Shown: positions 18,114-26,925 of the stretch, piece after piece | Layout: each line of letters opens with the position of its first letter | Numbering within the stretch: the first letter of the stretch is position 1 | DNA from: Streptomyces cellostaticus | Lineage (GTDB): Bacteria; Actinomycetota; Actinomycetes; Streptomycetales; Streptomycetaceae | DNA: 64,000 nucleotides | Assembly (NCBI RefSeq): GCF_001513965.1 | Contig: NZ_KQ948020.1 | Location: forward strand, 105,604 to 169,603 | Direction: 5' to 3' | Program-made: the position numbers and the translations under genes | Notes under the pieces: model-generated | The model's database searches: none | What the model saw: the letters and a program-made list of their open reading frames with translations, nothing else | What the model was told of the DNA's origin: nothing

Positions 18114-18310
18114 GGACACGACTCTTCCAGGTGTGCCGCCCCGCCGGGGGCGCGTTGGGCGTGAGTCTCCTCGAAAGTGAGGGAACCTCCTGTGACTTAC
18201 GCCCCTCTTACCGGCCGACCAGTGCATACGGCGACTCGACCACCTGCCGTGTGCCGAACCAGTGGGGCAGACACGTACTCCCGTGGAAGTTGGGGGAGTA
18301 GGGGGAAGAT

Positions 18311-19126
18311 GTGCGCGAGATAGTGCACCGCCATCTGGGCAAGATGGTGGCCGGTGCGGCCCTGGCGGTGGCGGGGACCGCCGCGATGGTCGCGATCACC
18401 CTGCCCGGCACGGCAGGGGCGGACGAAACGGGAGGAACCAAGGGCGGTGGCACCGGCGCCGCGCAGGTGGCGGGTCAGGGGCCGGACGGGGCCCCGCCGG
18501 GTGTGGTGGAGCAGGCGCCCGCCGAGGGCAGGAAGGGCACGGGCCGCGACCCGCTGACCGACGACGAGATCCAGCGGGTCGAGAAGATCGCCCTGAACCA
18601 GCAGCTGCTCCATACGGGCGAGAACGTCGACGGAGGCCGCGGTCCGCAGCGCCTCAGCGTGGACCTGGCCGACCCGGATACGGACGAACTGGACGACCCG
18701 AACGCGCCGCGCCAGGCCGTCGTGACCTTCTACGACTACAAGACCGACTCGCTCGTCACCAAGACGGTCGACCTGGGGACCGGCAAGGTCGAGCGGACTG
18801 TCGTCAGCCAGGGCGTCCAGCCGCCGCTGAGCCGTGCCGAGAACGCCGAGGCGGCCAAGCTGCTGATCGCCGACCCGCTGGGCGCGGGCCTCAAGGCGGA
18901 CTACAAGGACGCCACCGGCCACGAACTGACCTCCCCGGACCAGCTCCAGCTCGACGGTGCGGTGTTCCGAGCCGTCCCCGGCGCCCAGCCCGCCGCTCTC
19001 GACAAGTGCGGCGAGCACCGCTGTGTGCGGCTGTTCCCGAAGGTCAAGAACGGCCCGTGGATCGACGCCCGGTCGCTGATCGTCGACCTGAGCGCCCGCA
19101 AGGTCGCCAAGCTCGACCGCCACTGA
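18311..19126 (+). CDS. Secreted protein resembling the N2/N3 domains of copper amine oxidases
   Basis: A 271-residue exported protein. The N-terminal signal (about residues 1-38) has a long hydrophobic stretch ending PGTAGADE; a Gly/Ala/Pro-rich spacer follows to about residue 75. From Asp80 the sequence follows the non-catalytic N2/N3 domains of copper amine oxidases: DPLTDDEIQRVEKIA, then VVTFYDYKTDSLVTKTVDL and the GVQPPLSRAENAEAAKLL stretch with ADPLGAGLKADYK. It stops where the catalytic domain would begin, and the next gene, 58 bases on, supplies that domain. A C-terminal CGEHRC may form a disulfide. The start is GTG 18311 after GGGGGAAG. The domain assignment is from motif recall, not a profile search. 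Confidence 0.65.
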   Translation: MREIVHRHLGKMVAGAALAVAGTAAMVAITLPGTAGADETGGTKGGGTGAAQVAGQGPDGAPPGVVEQAPAEGRKGTGRDPLTDDEIQRVEKIALNQQLLHTGENVDGGRGPQRLSVDLADPDTDELDDPNAPRQAVVTFYDYKTDSLVTKTVDLGTGKVERTVVSQGVQPPLSRAENAEAAKLLIADPLGAGLKADYKDATGHELTSPDQLQLDGAVFRAVPGAQPAALDKCGEHRCVRLFPKVKNGPWIDARSLIVDLSARKVAKLDRH

Positions 19127-19184
19127 GCGGCAGCCGTCAGTTCACTTTTCCCACTTGCTTCTCCTGTAGGGGAGTCACTTCGTC

Positions 19185-20525
19185 ATGCGCGTACAGCGTT
19201 CGATCAGCGGCGTCCGGCCGCGGAGAATCAGCCGCACCCGCACCCGGGCAGCCGTCGGTCTCACCGTGGCAGCACTCACCGCCGGTGTGACGGCCGGCGC
19301 GGGGCCGGCCGTCGCCCAGCCCAAGACCGCCGCCGCGGCGGCCGCCGACTGCAGCGCCGCCTACAAGATCGAGCAGAAGCTCTCCACCGGCACCACCTGG
19401 CGCATGTGCTGGCGCTACGACAGCAAGGCCGGCCTCGTCCTGGAGAACGTCTCCTACCAGCCCAAGGGGGAGTCGAAGCCGATCAAGGTCCTCAACAGCG
19501 GCCGCCTCGCCCAGATCGACGTCCCCTACGACGACGGCAGCGTCGAGTACGACGACCTGACCGGCTTCGGCTTCGCCCAGGGCCTGGTGGACCTGGCGCC
19601 GGGCGAATGTCCCGGCGGCACCATCAAGACCGTCCGCGTCCCGGACGGTGACCCGGAGCACCCGAACGTCAAGGGCCTGTGCACGACCACCCGTTCGCGC
19701 GGTCATGCCTACCGTATGCAGGGCGACACCGCGAACAAGGTCTTCCAGACGCAGGGCAAGGACCTGCTCGTGTACACGGTCAACAAGGTCGGCTGGTACG
19801 AGTACATGACCGAGTGGCGCTTCCAGGACGACGGCACGATCAACATGAACGTCGGAGCCACCGGCAGCCTCTCCTTCGAGGACTACGACGCCGGCGACGG
19901 CCGCGGCTGGCCCATCGGCAAGGGCGCCAAGGCCTACGCCACCAGCCACAGCCACAACGTCTTCTGGCGGCTGGACTTCGGCCTCGACGGCTCCTCCAAG
20001 ACGAACGTCGAGCAGTACGACTCGGCCGTCACCGCGCCCGCCCACGGACAGCAGGCCCCGACCAACAAGACCACCCGCACCAAGGTCACCAAGGAGCTCG
20101 CGGGCGACTCCAAGACCTATCGCTGGTGGCGAGTGGTCAGCGAGACCGGCAAGAACAAGGACGGGCACGCCCGTTCGTACGAGATCGTCCCCGGTCCGAC
20201 CACGAAGTACCCGGGGCGCAGCTTCACCAGGCACGACGTGTACTTCACCGAGTACAACAAGTGCGAGCAGTTCGCCAGCAACAATCCGAGCTGCCCTCGC
20301 GGTTATGCCACGTCCGTCGACAAGTGGGTCAACGGCCAGCCCCTCACACACCCCGTCGTCTGGATGAATGTGGGCTTCCACCACATAGCCCGGGACGAGG
20401 ACCAGCAGCCCATGCCCATTCACTGGCAGGGCTTCGCCATCGCCCCGAGGGACGTCACGGCTATGAATCCGCTCACTCCCGACGAGCTGGCGTGGCAGAA
20501 CGGTCATTGGCGGCCGCGTAGTTGA
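19185..20525 (+). CDS. Secreted copper amine oxidase catalytic-domain protein
   Basis: A 446-residue exported protein; the Arg-rich N-terminus and hydrophobic core end at GPAVAQP (about residue 46). The rest matches the catalytic domain of copper amine oxidases. Copper ligands are His255 and His257 (SHSHNVFWRLDFGLDG) and His399/400 (VGFHHIARDEDQQPMP). The Tyr expected to become topaquinone is Tyr205 in VGWYEY, where most family members have VGNYDY. Asp123/124 is a candidate catalytic base. At 446 residues it lacks the N2/N3 domains of usual 640-residue enzymes; the upstream gene seems to encode these separately. The reaction would be oxidative deamination of primary amines outside the cell, giving aldehyde, ammonia and hydrogen peroxide. 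Confidence 0.75.
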   Translation: MRVQRSISGVRPRRISRTRTRAAVGLTVAALTAGVTAGAGPAVAQPKTAAAAAADCSAAYKIEQKLSTGTTWRMCWRYDSKAGLVLENVSYQPKGESKPIKVLNSGRLAQIDVPYDDGSVEYDDLTGFGFAQGLVDLAPGECPGGTIKTVRVPDGDPEHPNVKGLCTTTRSRGHAYRMQGDTANKVFQTQGKDLLVYTVNKVGWYEYMTEWRFQDDGTINMNVGATGSLSFEDYDAGDGRGWPIGKGAKAYATSHSHNVFWRLDFGLDGSSKTNVEQYDSAVTAPAHGQQAPTNKTTRTKVTKELAGDSKTYRWWRVVSETGKNKDGHARSYEIVPGPTTKYPGRSFTRHDVYFTEYNKCEQFASNNPSCPRGYATSVDKWVNGQPLTHPVVWMNVGFHHIARDEDQQPMPIHWQGFAIAPRDVTAMNPLTPDELAWQNGHWRPRS

Positions 20526-20628
20526 GAAACCGACCTGTCCATCCGGCTGCATCGCCGACCGCTCCCGGAGTACCCTTCCTTGATCGTTGAGACGGGGAAG
20601 GCCCGGGGTGGCGGAAGGCGGTGCACGG

Positions 20629-21870
20629 GTGGGCTCGGGAGGGCTGGAGCTGCCCCCTGGTGACGAGGGTCACGAGGGGAACTCCACAGACGTCCCGCCC
20701 GGTGCGGTGTCCCTGGCCCGGCCGATGGACGCGGCGGGGTCCATCGGGCCGGAACTGGACTGGGACGCCGACGCCTGGCTGGAAGTGCGCACCCGCGCCC
20801 AGCGGGCGGGCCGGGCCTACATCTGGCTGAACCTCGTGGAACAGCGGCTGCGCACGGTCGTGGCCGCCGTGCTGCGCCCCATCTACGAACCCGTCCACGG
20901 GGACGACTGGGTGGTGGCCGCGGCCGGACCCGCCGGACAGGAATGGGTGCAGCGCGCCGTCGCCGTACGCGAGGTCAGCCGCCGCAAGGGCTACTTGCTC
21001 GACCCGGCCGACGACAACGTGCTCAGCTTCCTCACCCTCCCGCAGCTGCGCGAGCTGATGGTGCAGCACTGGCCGTGCTTCGAGCCGTACTTCGATGAGC
21101 GCCGCGACCTCGAACTCGCTCTGGACGAGCTGGAAGTGACCCGCAACGTCGTCTCCCGCAACCGGGCCCTGTCCGAGGCCGTCCTGAACCAGGCCGAGCG
21201 GGCCTCGGCCCGGCTGCTGGAGATGCTCGGTGCGGGCGGTGACGTCCCCTCCGCGCGCCGGCTGCCCGTCGACGCGGTCGAGGACCTGGTCGGCGACCGG
21301 TACGCGGACGTGGTCGCCGTCCACCCCGACCGGGTGCGGCTCCAGCGCCAGTTCCCGGCCGAGGACATCTTCGGGGGCGCCCGCCGGCTCGACGCCATCG
21401 GCATCGGCCTCAACCTGCTGGTGCAGAACTTCTCCGGCCGGCGCCTGGTCCGCCTCGCCGAGTCCGGCTGCCGGGTGCGGCTCCTCTTCCTCAACCCGGC
21501 CTCCAGCGCGGTGAAGCGCCGCGAGCGCGAACTCGGGATGAAACGGGGCGAACTGAGCCGGTCCGTCGAGATGAACATCCTGCACATGCGCCGGGTGCGG
21601 TCCCGGCTGCGCGACCCCGGCGCCTTCGAGATCCAGGTCTACGACGAGACGCCCCGCTTCACCGCCTACCTCGTGGACGGAGACGGCGCCGACGGCATCG
21701 CCGTGGTGCAGTCCTATCTGCGCGGGGCGCGCGGGATGGAGTCGCCGGTGCTGGTGCTGCGCAACGGCAGCCGGCTGGTCAAGTCGGACGATGTGCTCGA
21801 AGGTGGACTATTCCCGACATACCGCGAGGAATTCGAGCTGTCCTGGGTGGATTCGCGCCCGGTGTCCTGA
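20629..21870 (+). CDS. SAV2148 family HEPN domain protein
   Basis: A 413-residue cytoplasmic protein matching a highly conserved streptomycete family named after SAV2148 and annotated as HEPN-domain containing. The first 45 residues are low complexity (LPPGDEGHEGNSTDVPPGAV) and the middle is helical with many charged residues (LELALDELEVTRNVVSRNRA). HEPN domains are often RNases or helpers of nucleotidyltransferases, but I cannot point to a certain catalytic R-x4-6-H here. GTG 20629 follows GGAAGG by ten bases; GTG 20608 is a second in-frame choice with a closer purine tract. The downstream exonuclease is about 100 bases away on the same strand. Confidence 0.72.
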   Translation: MGSGGLELPPGDEGHEGNSTDVPPGAVSLARPMDAAGSIGPELDWDADAWLEVRTRAQRAGRAYIWLNLVEQRLRTVVAAVLRPIYEPVHGDDWVVAAAGPAGQEWVQRAVAVREVSRRKGYLLDPADDNVLSFLTLPQLRELMVQHWPCFEPYFDERRDLELALDELEVTRNVVSRNRALSEAVLNQAERASARLLEMLGAGGDVPSARRLPVDAVEDLVGDRYADVVAVHPDRVRLQRQFPAEDIFGGARRLDAIGIGLNLLVQNFSGRRLVRLAESGCRVRLLFLNPASSAVKRRERELGMKRGELSRSVEMNILHMRRVRSRLRDPGAFEIQVYDETPRFTAYLVDGDGADGIAVVQSYLRGARGMESPVLVLRNGSRLVKSDDVLEGGLFPTYREEFELSWVDSRPVS

Positions 21871-21972
21871 GCCGTCCGGCCCGGCAAGCGGAACGCGGTC
21901 CTCGGATTGTCAGTGCCCCATGCGATGGTGGAGGCCACTGGGGGAAAGCACCACCAAGAAGGGGGGCCGCCC

Positions 21973-22698
21973 ATGGGCTGGCACCGGGAGCTGCTGATCG
22001 GCTTCGACCTGGAGACGACCGGGACCGATCCGCGCGAGGCGCGCATCGTCACCGGCGCGGTGATCGAGGTCAGGGCCGGTGAGCCCATGGGGCGCCGGGA
22101 ATGGCTGGCGGATCCGGGCGTGGAGATCCCGGCCGACGCGGTGGCGGTGCACGGCATCAGCAACGCACGCGCGGCGGCCGAGGGCCGCCCGGCCGACGAG
22201 GTGGCCGACGCCATCGCGGATGTGCTGGTCTCCTACTGGAAGACGGGAGTGCCGGTCGTCGCCTACAACGCGGCCTTCGACCTGACCCTGCTCTCCGCCG
22301 AACTGCGTCGGTACGGCCTGCCGTCCCTCTCCGACCGGCTCGGCGGCCTCGACCCGGCGCCGGTCGTCGACCCGTACACCATCGACCGCTGGGTCGACCG
22401 CTACCGCCGCGGCAAGCGGAACCTGGAAGCGGTCTGCGCCGAATACGGCATAGTCCTCGACTCGGCCCACAACGCCTCGGCCGACGCCCTCGCCGCGGCC
22501 CGCCTCGCCTCCGCGATAGCCGACCGCCACCCGAAGATCGCATCCCTGGGCCCGGCGGAACTGCACCGGCGGCAGATCGAGTGGTACGCCGAGTGGGCGG
22601 CGGACTTCCAGGCGTTCCTGCGCCGCAAGGGGGATGCGGAGGCGGTGGTGGACGGCGTGTGGCCGCTGTGGGAGCCGGCGGAGAGCCGGCCTGCGTAG
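21973..22698 (+). CDS. 3'-5' exonuclease, DnaQ-like DEDDh family
   Basis: A 241-residue exonuclease resembling the epsilon subunit of DNA polymerase III. The DEDDh residues are visible: FDLETTGTD (Asp and Glu of Exo I), an Asp in AYNAAFDLTLL (Exo II), and His and Asp in HNASADALAAA (Exo III). It removes nucleotides from 3' ends with two metal ions; whether it proofreads or degrades RNA cannot be told. ATG 21973 follows a GGGGGG tract; the in-frame GTG/TTG starts upstream (from 21907) would add an unrelated 22-residue extension. Confidence 0.88.
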   Translation: MGWHRELLIGFDLETTGTDPREARIVTGAVIEVRAGEPMGRREWLADPGVEIPADAVAVHGISNARAAAEGRPADEVADAIADVLVSYWKTGVPVVAYNAAFDLTLLSAELRRYGLPSLSDRLGGLDPAPVVDPYTIDRWVDRYRRGKRNLEAVCAEYGIVLDSAHNASADALAAARLASAIADRHPKIASLGPAELHRRQIEWYAEWAADFQAFLRRKGDAEAVVDGVWPLWEPAESRPA

Positions 22699-22767
22699 GC
22701 TGCAGGGCGCAAGCGGCACCCCGTCAGTGCCGGGCTGCGCGACTCCCCGGCCTCAGCACCGACATCG

Positions 22768-22784
22768 GGCGTCTGAAGGACGCC
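22768..22784. terminator. Candidate terminator hairpin between convergent genes
   Basis: GGCGTC-TGAAG-GACGCC lies in the 102-base gap between the exonuclease and phosphotransferase stops. Six base pairs only, so it is a modest candidate. Confidence 0.4.
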
Positions 22785-22800
22785 GGAGCGTGCAGCAACC

Positions 22801-23664
22801 TCAGAACGAACACCACCGCACCGTCTCATCCCCGTCCCGCAACGACGCCACCCGCCGGCGAAACTCGGCCAGCGCCTTCGGATTGCTCGGCGCATGCTGC
22901 GCAACCCACGCACAGCTGGCCGTCTCGCGAGCCCCGCGGAGCACCCCGCAGCCCTCCCACTCCCGCACGTCCCAGCCGTAGGCCTCGGTGAAGGAGTCGT
23001 ACGCCTCGGCGGGCAGGCCGTAGCGGTCGCGGGAGAGGGCCATGACCACCAGGTCGTGCTCGCGCAGGTCGGCGGAGAAGGTCTCCAGGTCGACCAGGAC
23101 CGGACCCTCGGGGCCTATGTGCACATTGCGGGGCAGCGCGTCGCCATGGATCGGCCCCGGCGTCAGATGCGGCGTCAGCGCTGCCGCGGCCGCCGCGAAG
23201 CCGTCCCGGCGCGCACGCAGATACGCCACGTCCTCGGGGTCGATCGCTTCGCCCGCGAGCCGCAGCCAGCGCTCCACACCGCCCAGCAGTTCGCGGGGCG
23301 GGAGAGGGAAAGGGGGAGAGGGAAGTGCGTGCACGATCCGCAGCAGCCGGGCCAGATCACGCGGCTCGGCCGGTCGTACCGGGTCGGGCAGCCGGTGCCA
23401 CACGGTCACCGGGTGCCCCTCGACCAGCAGCGGCTCGGGCTCGGCCGCCCGCACCGCGGGCACGTCCGCCCCGGCCAGCCAGCCGGCGATGTCCAGCTCG
23501 CGCCGGGCCCGCTCCAGCAGTTCGGCGTCGCGGCCCACCTTGACCACCAGGTCACCGGCGGCGAACACCGCGTTCTCACCGAGGGCGAGGAGTCGTGCGT
23601 CCCGTGCCCGGCCCGGCAGCACCTTCGCCGCGGCCAGTACGTCCCGCGCCCGTGCCTCGTCCAT
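22801..23664 (-). CDS. Aminoglycoside phosphotransferase-fold enzyme
   Basis: A 287-residue phosphotransferase-fold protein. Unlike the related gene at 4399-5343, its catalytic loop is intact: IHGDALPRNVHI has the catalytic Asp and the Asn ligand, and VLVDLETFSADL supplies the second metal ligand. The N-lobe has AAGDLVVKVGRDAELL with the nucleotide-binding Lys. The family includes antibiotic kinases, homoserine kinase type II and choline kinases, so the substrate is open. ATG 23664 is preceded by GGAGGC at good spacing; the longer frame up to 23874 has no support. It is divergent from the sugar ABC transporter. Confidence 0.8.
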   Translation of the reverse strand: MDEARARDVLAAAKVLPGRARDARLLALGENAVFAAGDLVVKVGRDAELLERARRELDIAGWLAGADVPAVRAAEPEPLLVEGHPVTVWHRLPDPVRPAEPRDLARLLRIVHALPSPPFPLPPRELLGGVERWLRLAGEAIDPEDVAYLRARRDGFAAAAAALTPHLTPGPIHGDALPRNVHIGPEGPVLVDLETFSADLREHDLVVMALSRDRYGLPAEAYDSFTEAYGWDVREWEGCGVLRGARETASCAWVAQHAPSNPKALAEFRRRVASLRDGDETVRWCSF

Positions 23665-23821
23665 CGTCCGCCTCCGTGCCGTTCTTCCCGTGCCGTGCGT
23701 GTCCGGTCTTCGGCCAGTCTCGCATTCGCACAGGTCGGACCGTGTGCGCGGGCCCTTGACGAGGTTCCGCCCCTTCACGACCATGAACACGCCAACCGGA
23801 CCTGGCAAAGGGGCTGATTCC

Positions 23822-24754
23822 GTGACATCTATGGCCGCAGCGACACGACCGGCCGGACGCGCCGCCGGACGCACGGCAGGACGTGCGGCCGGTCACGGCG
23901 CCTGGTTCCTGGTCCTGCCCGCCCTGATCCCGATCCTCGTCCTGAGCGTGGGCCCGCTGCTGTACGGCATCCTGCTGGCGTTCACCGACGCCCAGTCCGG
24001 CCGGACCGCGGCCACCCGGTGGATCGGCACCCTCAACTTCCGGGACCTGTGGCACGACACGCTGTTCTGGGAGTCGTTCCGGATCGGGCTGGTGTGGGCG
24101 GTCGGCGTGACCGTGCCCCAGTTCCTGCTGGCCCTCGGCCTCGCTCTCCTGCTCAACGAGGAGTTACGGCTGCGCCGGCTCGCCCGCGCCCTCGCGATCG
24201 TTCCGTGGGCCATGCCCGAGGTCGTCGTCGGCATCATGTGGCGGCTGGTCTACAACCCGGACGCGGGTGTGCTCAACGAGACCTTGCGCGACCTGGGCCT
24301 CGGCGACGGCCGGGACTGGCTCAGCAGCCTCGCCACCGCGCTGCCCGCCGTCATCGTCGTCGGCATCTGGGCGGGCATGCCGCAGACCACGGTCGCCCTG
24401 CTCGCCGGGCTGCAGAACACCCCGCGCGAACTGCACGAGGCGGCGGCCGTGGACGGCGCCGGCGCCTGGCGCCGCTTCCGCACGGTCACCTGGCCCGCCC
24501 TCAGACCGGTGGCCCTGGCCATCACCGCCCTCAATCTCATCTGGAACGTCAACTCCTTCGCCCTGGTGTACGTGCTGACGAACGGCGGGCCCGGCGGAAA
24601 GACCCGGCTGCCCATGCTGTTCGCCTACGAAGAGGCCTTCCGCTACGGTCAGTTCGGATACGCGGCGGCGATGGGATGCGTGCTGGTCGCGGTGGTCTCG
24701 ATCCTGCTCGCGGTGTTCCTGGCGGGCCGGCTGCGGGGCGGTGAGGACGCATGA
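23822..24754 (+). CDS. Sugar ABC transporter permease (MalF type) with a TTA codon
   Basis: A 310-residue inner-membrane permease with about six helices, the first after an Ala/Arg/Gly-rich N-terminus (about residues 27-50). The EAA loop that docks the ATPase is EAAAVDGAGAWRRFRTVTWPA, cut short here. It pairs with the next gene. No ATP-binding gene is present, so a shared ATPase such as MsiK probably energises it, as is usual for Streptomyces sugar importers. Leu115 is encoded by TTA (24164-24166), rare in Streptomyces and read only by the bldA tRNA, which suggests developmental control. GTG 23822 follows AAAGGGG; ATG 23831 is an alternative. Confidence 0.9.
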   Translation: MTSMAAATRPAGRAAGRTAGRAAGHGAWFLVLPALIPILVLSVGPLLYGILLAFTDAQSGRTAATRWIGTLNFRDLWHDTLFWESFRIGLVWAVGVTVPQFLLALGLALLLNEELRLRRLARALAIVPWAMPEVVVGIMWRLVYNPDAGVLNETLRDLGLGDGRDWLSSLATALPAVIVVGIWAGMPQTTVALLAGLQNTPRELHEAAAVDGAGAWRRFRTVTWPALRPVALAITALNLIWNVNSFALVYVLTNGGPGGKTRLPMLFAYEEAFRYGQFGYAAAMGCVLVAVVSILLAVFLAGRLRGGEDA

Positions 24755-25584
24755 GGACCCGCCCCGCGGCGCGCGCCGGCCAGTACGCCGCCCTGCTCGC
24801 CTACCTCGTCTTCCTGGCCTTCCCGCTCCTGTGGCTGCTGTCCACCGCGTTCAAGTCACCGCGCGAGCTGGGCAGTCTCCATCCCTCCTGGATCCCGCGC
24901 CACCCCACCCCGGGCAACTTCCGGCAGGCCTTCGACGAGCAGCCGCTGCTGCACGCCGCCCTCAACTCCCTGCTCGTGGCGCTCGGAGCCACCCTCATCG
25001 CCGTACTGCTCGCGACACCGATGGCCTACGTCATGGCGCGGCACCGCTCCCCGCTGTCCCGGGCGGCGACCGGATGGGTGGTGGTCAGTCAGGCGTTTCC
25101 GTTCGTGCTGGTGATCATCCCGCTGTTCCTGGTGCTGAAGCACCTGCGGCTGATCGACTCCCTGTTCGGGCTGGTCCTGGTGTACGTGGTGTGGGCGCTG
25201 CCGTTCGCGCTGTGGATGCTCACGGGCTACGTCAGGGCCGTGCCCGCCGAGCTGGAGGAGGCGGCGGCCGTCGACGGGGCCGGGCGGCTCAGGACCCTGG
25301 TGTCGGTGACGGCGCCGCTGCTCGCGCCGGGGATCGCGGCGACGGCGCTGTTCGCGTTCGTCACCGCGTGGAACGAGTTCTTCTTCGCGCTCGTGCTGCT
25401 GAAGAGTCCGGGCAGGCAGACCCTCCCGGTCGTCCTCACCCACTTCATCGGCGCGGAGGGTGTCGCCGACCTCGGCCCGCTGGCCGCGGCCGCGTTCCTC
25501 GCCACGCTGCCCTCCCTGCTCCTGTTCGCCCTCATCCAACGGCGGATCACGGGCGGGCTGCTCGCCGGGGCGGTGAAGAGCTGA
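24751..25584 (+). CDS. Sugar ABC transporter permease (MalG type)
   Basis: A 277-residue permease with six predicted helices and the EAA loop LEEAAAVDGAGRLRTLVSV. Its ATG overlaps the stop of the MalF-type gene by four bases (ATGA), and its own stop overlaps the following lipoprotein start, so the three genes are translationally coupled. It forms the heterodimeric channel with the preceding permease. The substrate is most likely a mono- or oligosaccharide, judging from the CUT1-like pair and the partner binding protein. Confidence 0.9.
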   Translation: MRTRPAARAGQYAALLAYLVFLAFPLLWLLSTAFKSPRELGSLHPSWIPRHPTPGNFRQAFDEQPLLHAALNSLLVALGATLIAVLLATPMAYVMARHRSPLSRAATGWVVVSQAFPFVLVIIPLFLVLKHLRLIDSLFGLVLVYVVWALPFALWMLTGYVRAVPAELEEAAAVDGAGRLRTLVSVTAPLLAPGIAATALFAFVTAWNEFFFALVLLKSPGRQTLPVVLTHFIGAEGVADLGPLAAAAFLATLPSLLLFALIQRRITGGLLAGAVKS

Positions 25585-26864
25585 TGCGGACCAGAGCCGT
25601 CGCGGCGCTCGTCGTACTCCTCCTGCTCCTCGCGGGCTGCTCGTCGGGAGGCGGCCGGCAGGGCGGGCCGATCACCCTGCGCTTCCAGTCCCTGGCCTGG
25701 CAGCAGGAGTCCGTCGCCGCCAACCGGGAACTGGTGAAGGAGTGGAACGCGACCCACCCAGAGGTGAAGGTCGAGTACATCCAGGGGAGTTGGGACAGCG
25801 TCCATGACCAGCTGCTCACCTCCTTCGAGGGCGGCGAGGCCCCGGACGTCATCCACGACGCCTCCGACGACCTCGCCGACTTCGCCTACGGCGGCTACCT
25901 CGCGGACCTCACCGGCCTGCTGTCGGCCCGGCTCAAGTCCGGTATTCCGCAGCGAAGTTGGGAGACGGCGACCTTCGGGGACGGGATCTACGGCGTGCCC
26001 TTCCTCCAGGAGCCCCGGGTGCTGATCGCGAACGCGGCCTGGCTGCGCAGGTCAGGGGTCCGCATACCGACACCCGGACACCCCTGGAGCTGGGCGGAGT
26101 TCCGGCAGATCACCGGGCAGCTCGGCGGCGACGGGAAGTACGGCGTGGCCTGGCCGCTGAAGGAACCCGTCTCCGCCACGCTCAACCTCGGCCTGTCGGC
26201 GGGCGGGCAGCTCTTCCACCGGGGCGCCGACGGCAAGGTGACCGTCCGCTTCGAGGCCGGTGACGCGGTCGTACCCCGCACCATCCACGACCAGCTGGCC
26301 ACCGACCGCAGTGCCCCCGCCTCGACGCTGGGCAGCGGCGGCTCGGACACGCTGCCCGGCTTCTTCGCCGGCCGGTACGCGATGGTGCCGCTGGGCTTCT
26401 CCTACCGGCAGCAGATCGTGCAGCAGGCCCCGAAGGGCTTCGACTGGGAGGTGCTGCCCGCTCCCGCGGGCGCCGACGGACTCGCCCAGGGCGTCAGCCC
26501 GCAGACCCTGTCCATCGCCGCGGACTGCCCGCACAAGAAGGAGGCGGCCGGGTTCATCGACTTCCTGCTGCGGCCGAAGAACATGGTCCGCCTCGCCCTC
26601 GGTGACTGGCTGCTGCCCACCGGCACCCAGGCCCTGAAGGACCCCGCGCTGCACACCGCGGAGAACGGCTGGGCCACCGGCACCGCCCTGGCGTCCCGCC
26701 TCCGGTCGGCGCCCGCCCAGTCCGTGCGCGGCTATCCGGAGTGGAAGGACAAGGTGGCCACCCCGGCCTTCCAGGAGTACTACAGCGGTTCGATCGGCCT
26801 GGCCGAGCTGCGCAGACGCCTGGAGCGGGACGGGAACCTGGTGCTGGCGCGCTACCAGCGCTGA
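25584..26864 (+). CDS. Extracellular solute-binding lipoprotein of the sugar ABC transporter
   Basis: A 426-residue family 1 solute-binding protein. The signal peptide ends in the lipobox LAGC with Cys19 as lipidation site. The mature protein has typical segments such as LVKEWNATHPEVKVEYIQGS, DVIHDASDDLADFAYGG and PQTLSIAADCPHKKEAAGFI. It captures the sugar outside the membrane and delivers it to the two permeases. Its ATG shares a base with the upstream TGA. The order permease-permease-binding protein is the reverse of the usual arrangement, in which the abundantly needed binding protein comes first. Confidence 0.9.
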   Translation: MRTRAVAALVVLLLLLAGCSSGGGRQGGPITLRFQSLAWQQESVAANRELVKEWNATHPEVKVEYIQGSWDSVHDQLLTSFEGGEAPDVIHDASDDLADFAYGGYLADLTGLLSARLKSGIPQRSWETATFGDGIYGVPFLQEPRVLIANAAWLRRSGVRIPTPGHPWSWAEFRQITGQLGGDGKYGVAWPLKEPVSATLNLGLSAGGQLFHRGADGKVTVRFEAGDAVVPRTIHDQLATDRSAPASTLGSGGSDTLPGFFAGRYAMVPLGFSYRQQIVQQAPKGFDWEVLPAPAGADGLAQGVSPQTLSIAADCPHKKEAAGFIDFLLRPKNMVRLALGDWLLPTGTQALKDPALHTAENGWATGTALASRLRSAPAQSVRGYPEWKDKVATPAFQEYYSGSIGLAELRRRLERDGNLVLARYQR

Positions 26865-26888
26865 CCGTGTGCGGGCGCCGTAATTGAA

Positions 26889-26918
26889 TTGAACGAGACG
26901 TATCGTCTCGTCTAGCTT
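26889..26918 (+). promoter_or_regulatory. Promoter with TetR-type palindromic operator before the glycosyltransferase
   Basis: A perfect inverted repeat, ACGAGACG-TAT-CGTCTCGT (26893-26911), lies between a possible -35 (TTGAAC, 26889-26894) and a possible -10 (TAGCTT, 26913-26918). GAGACG/CGTCTC arms are typical of TetR-family operators. A start site near 26925 would make the GTG at 26926 leaderless. No TetR gene lies in this window, so the regulator is elsewhere. Confidence 0.65.
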
Positions 26919-26925
26919 GGGAGGC

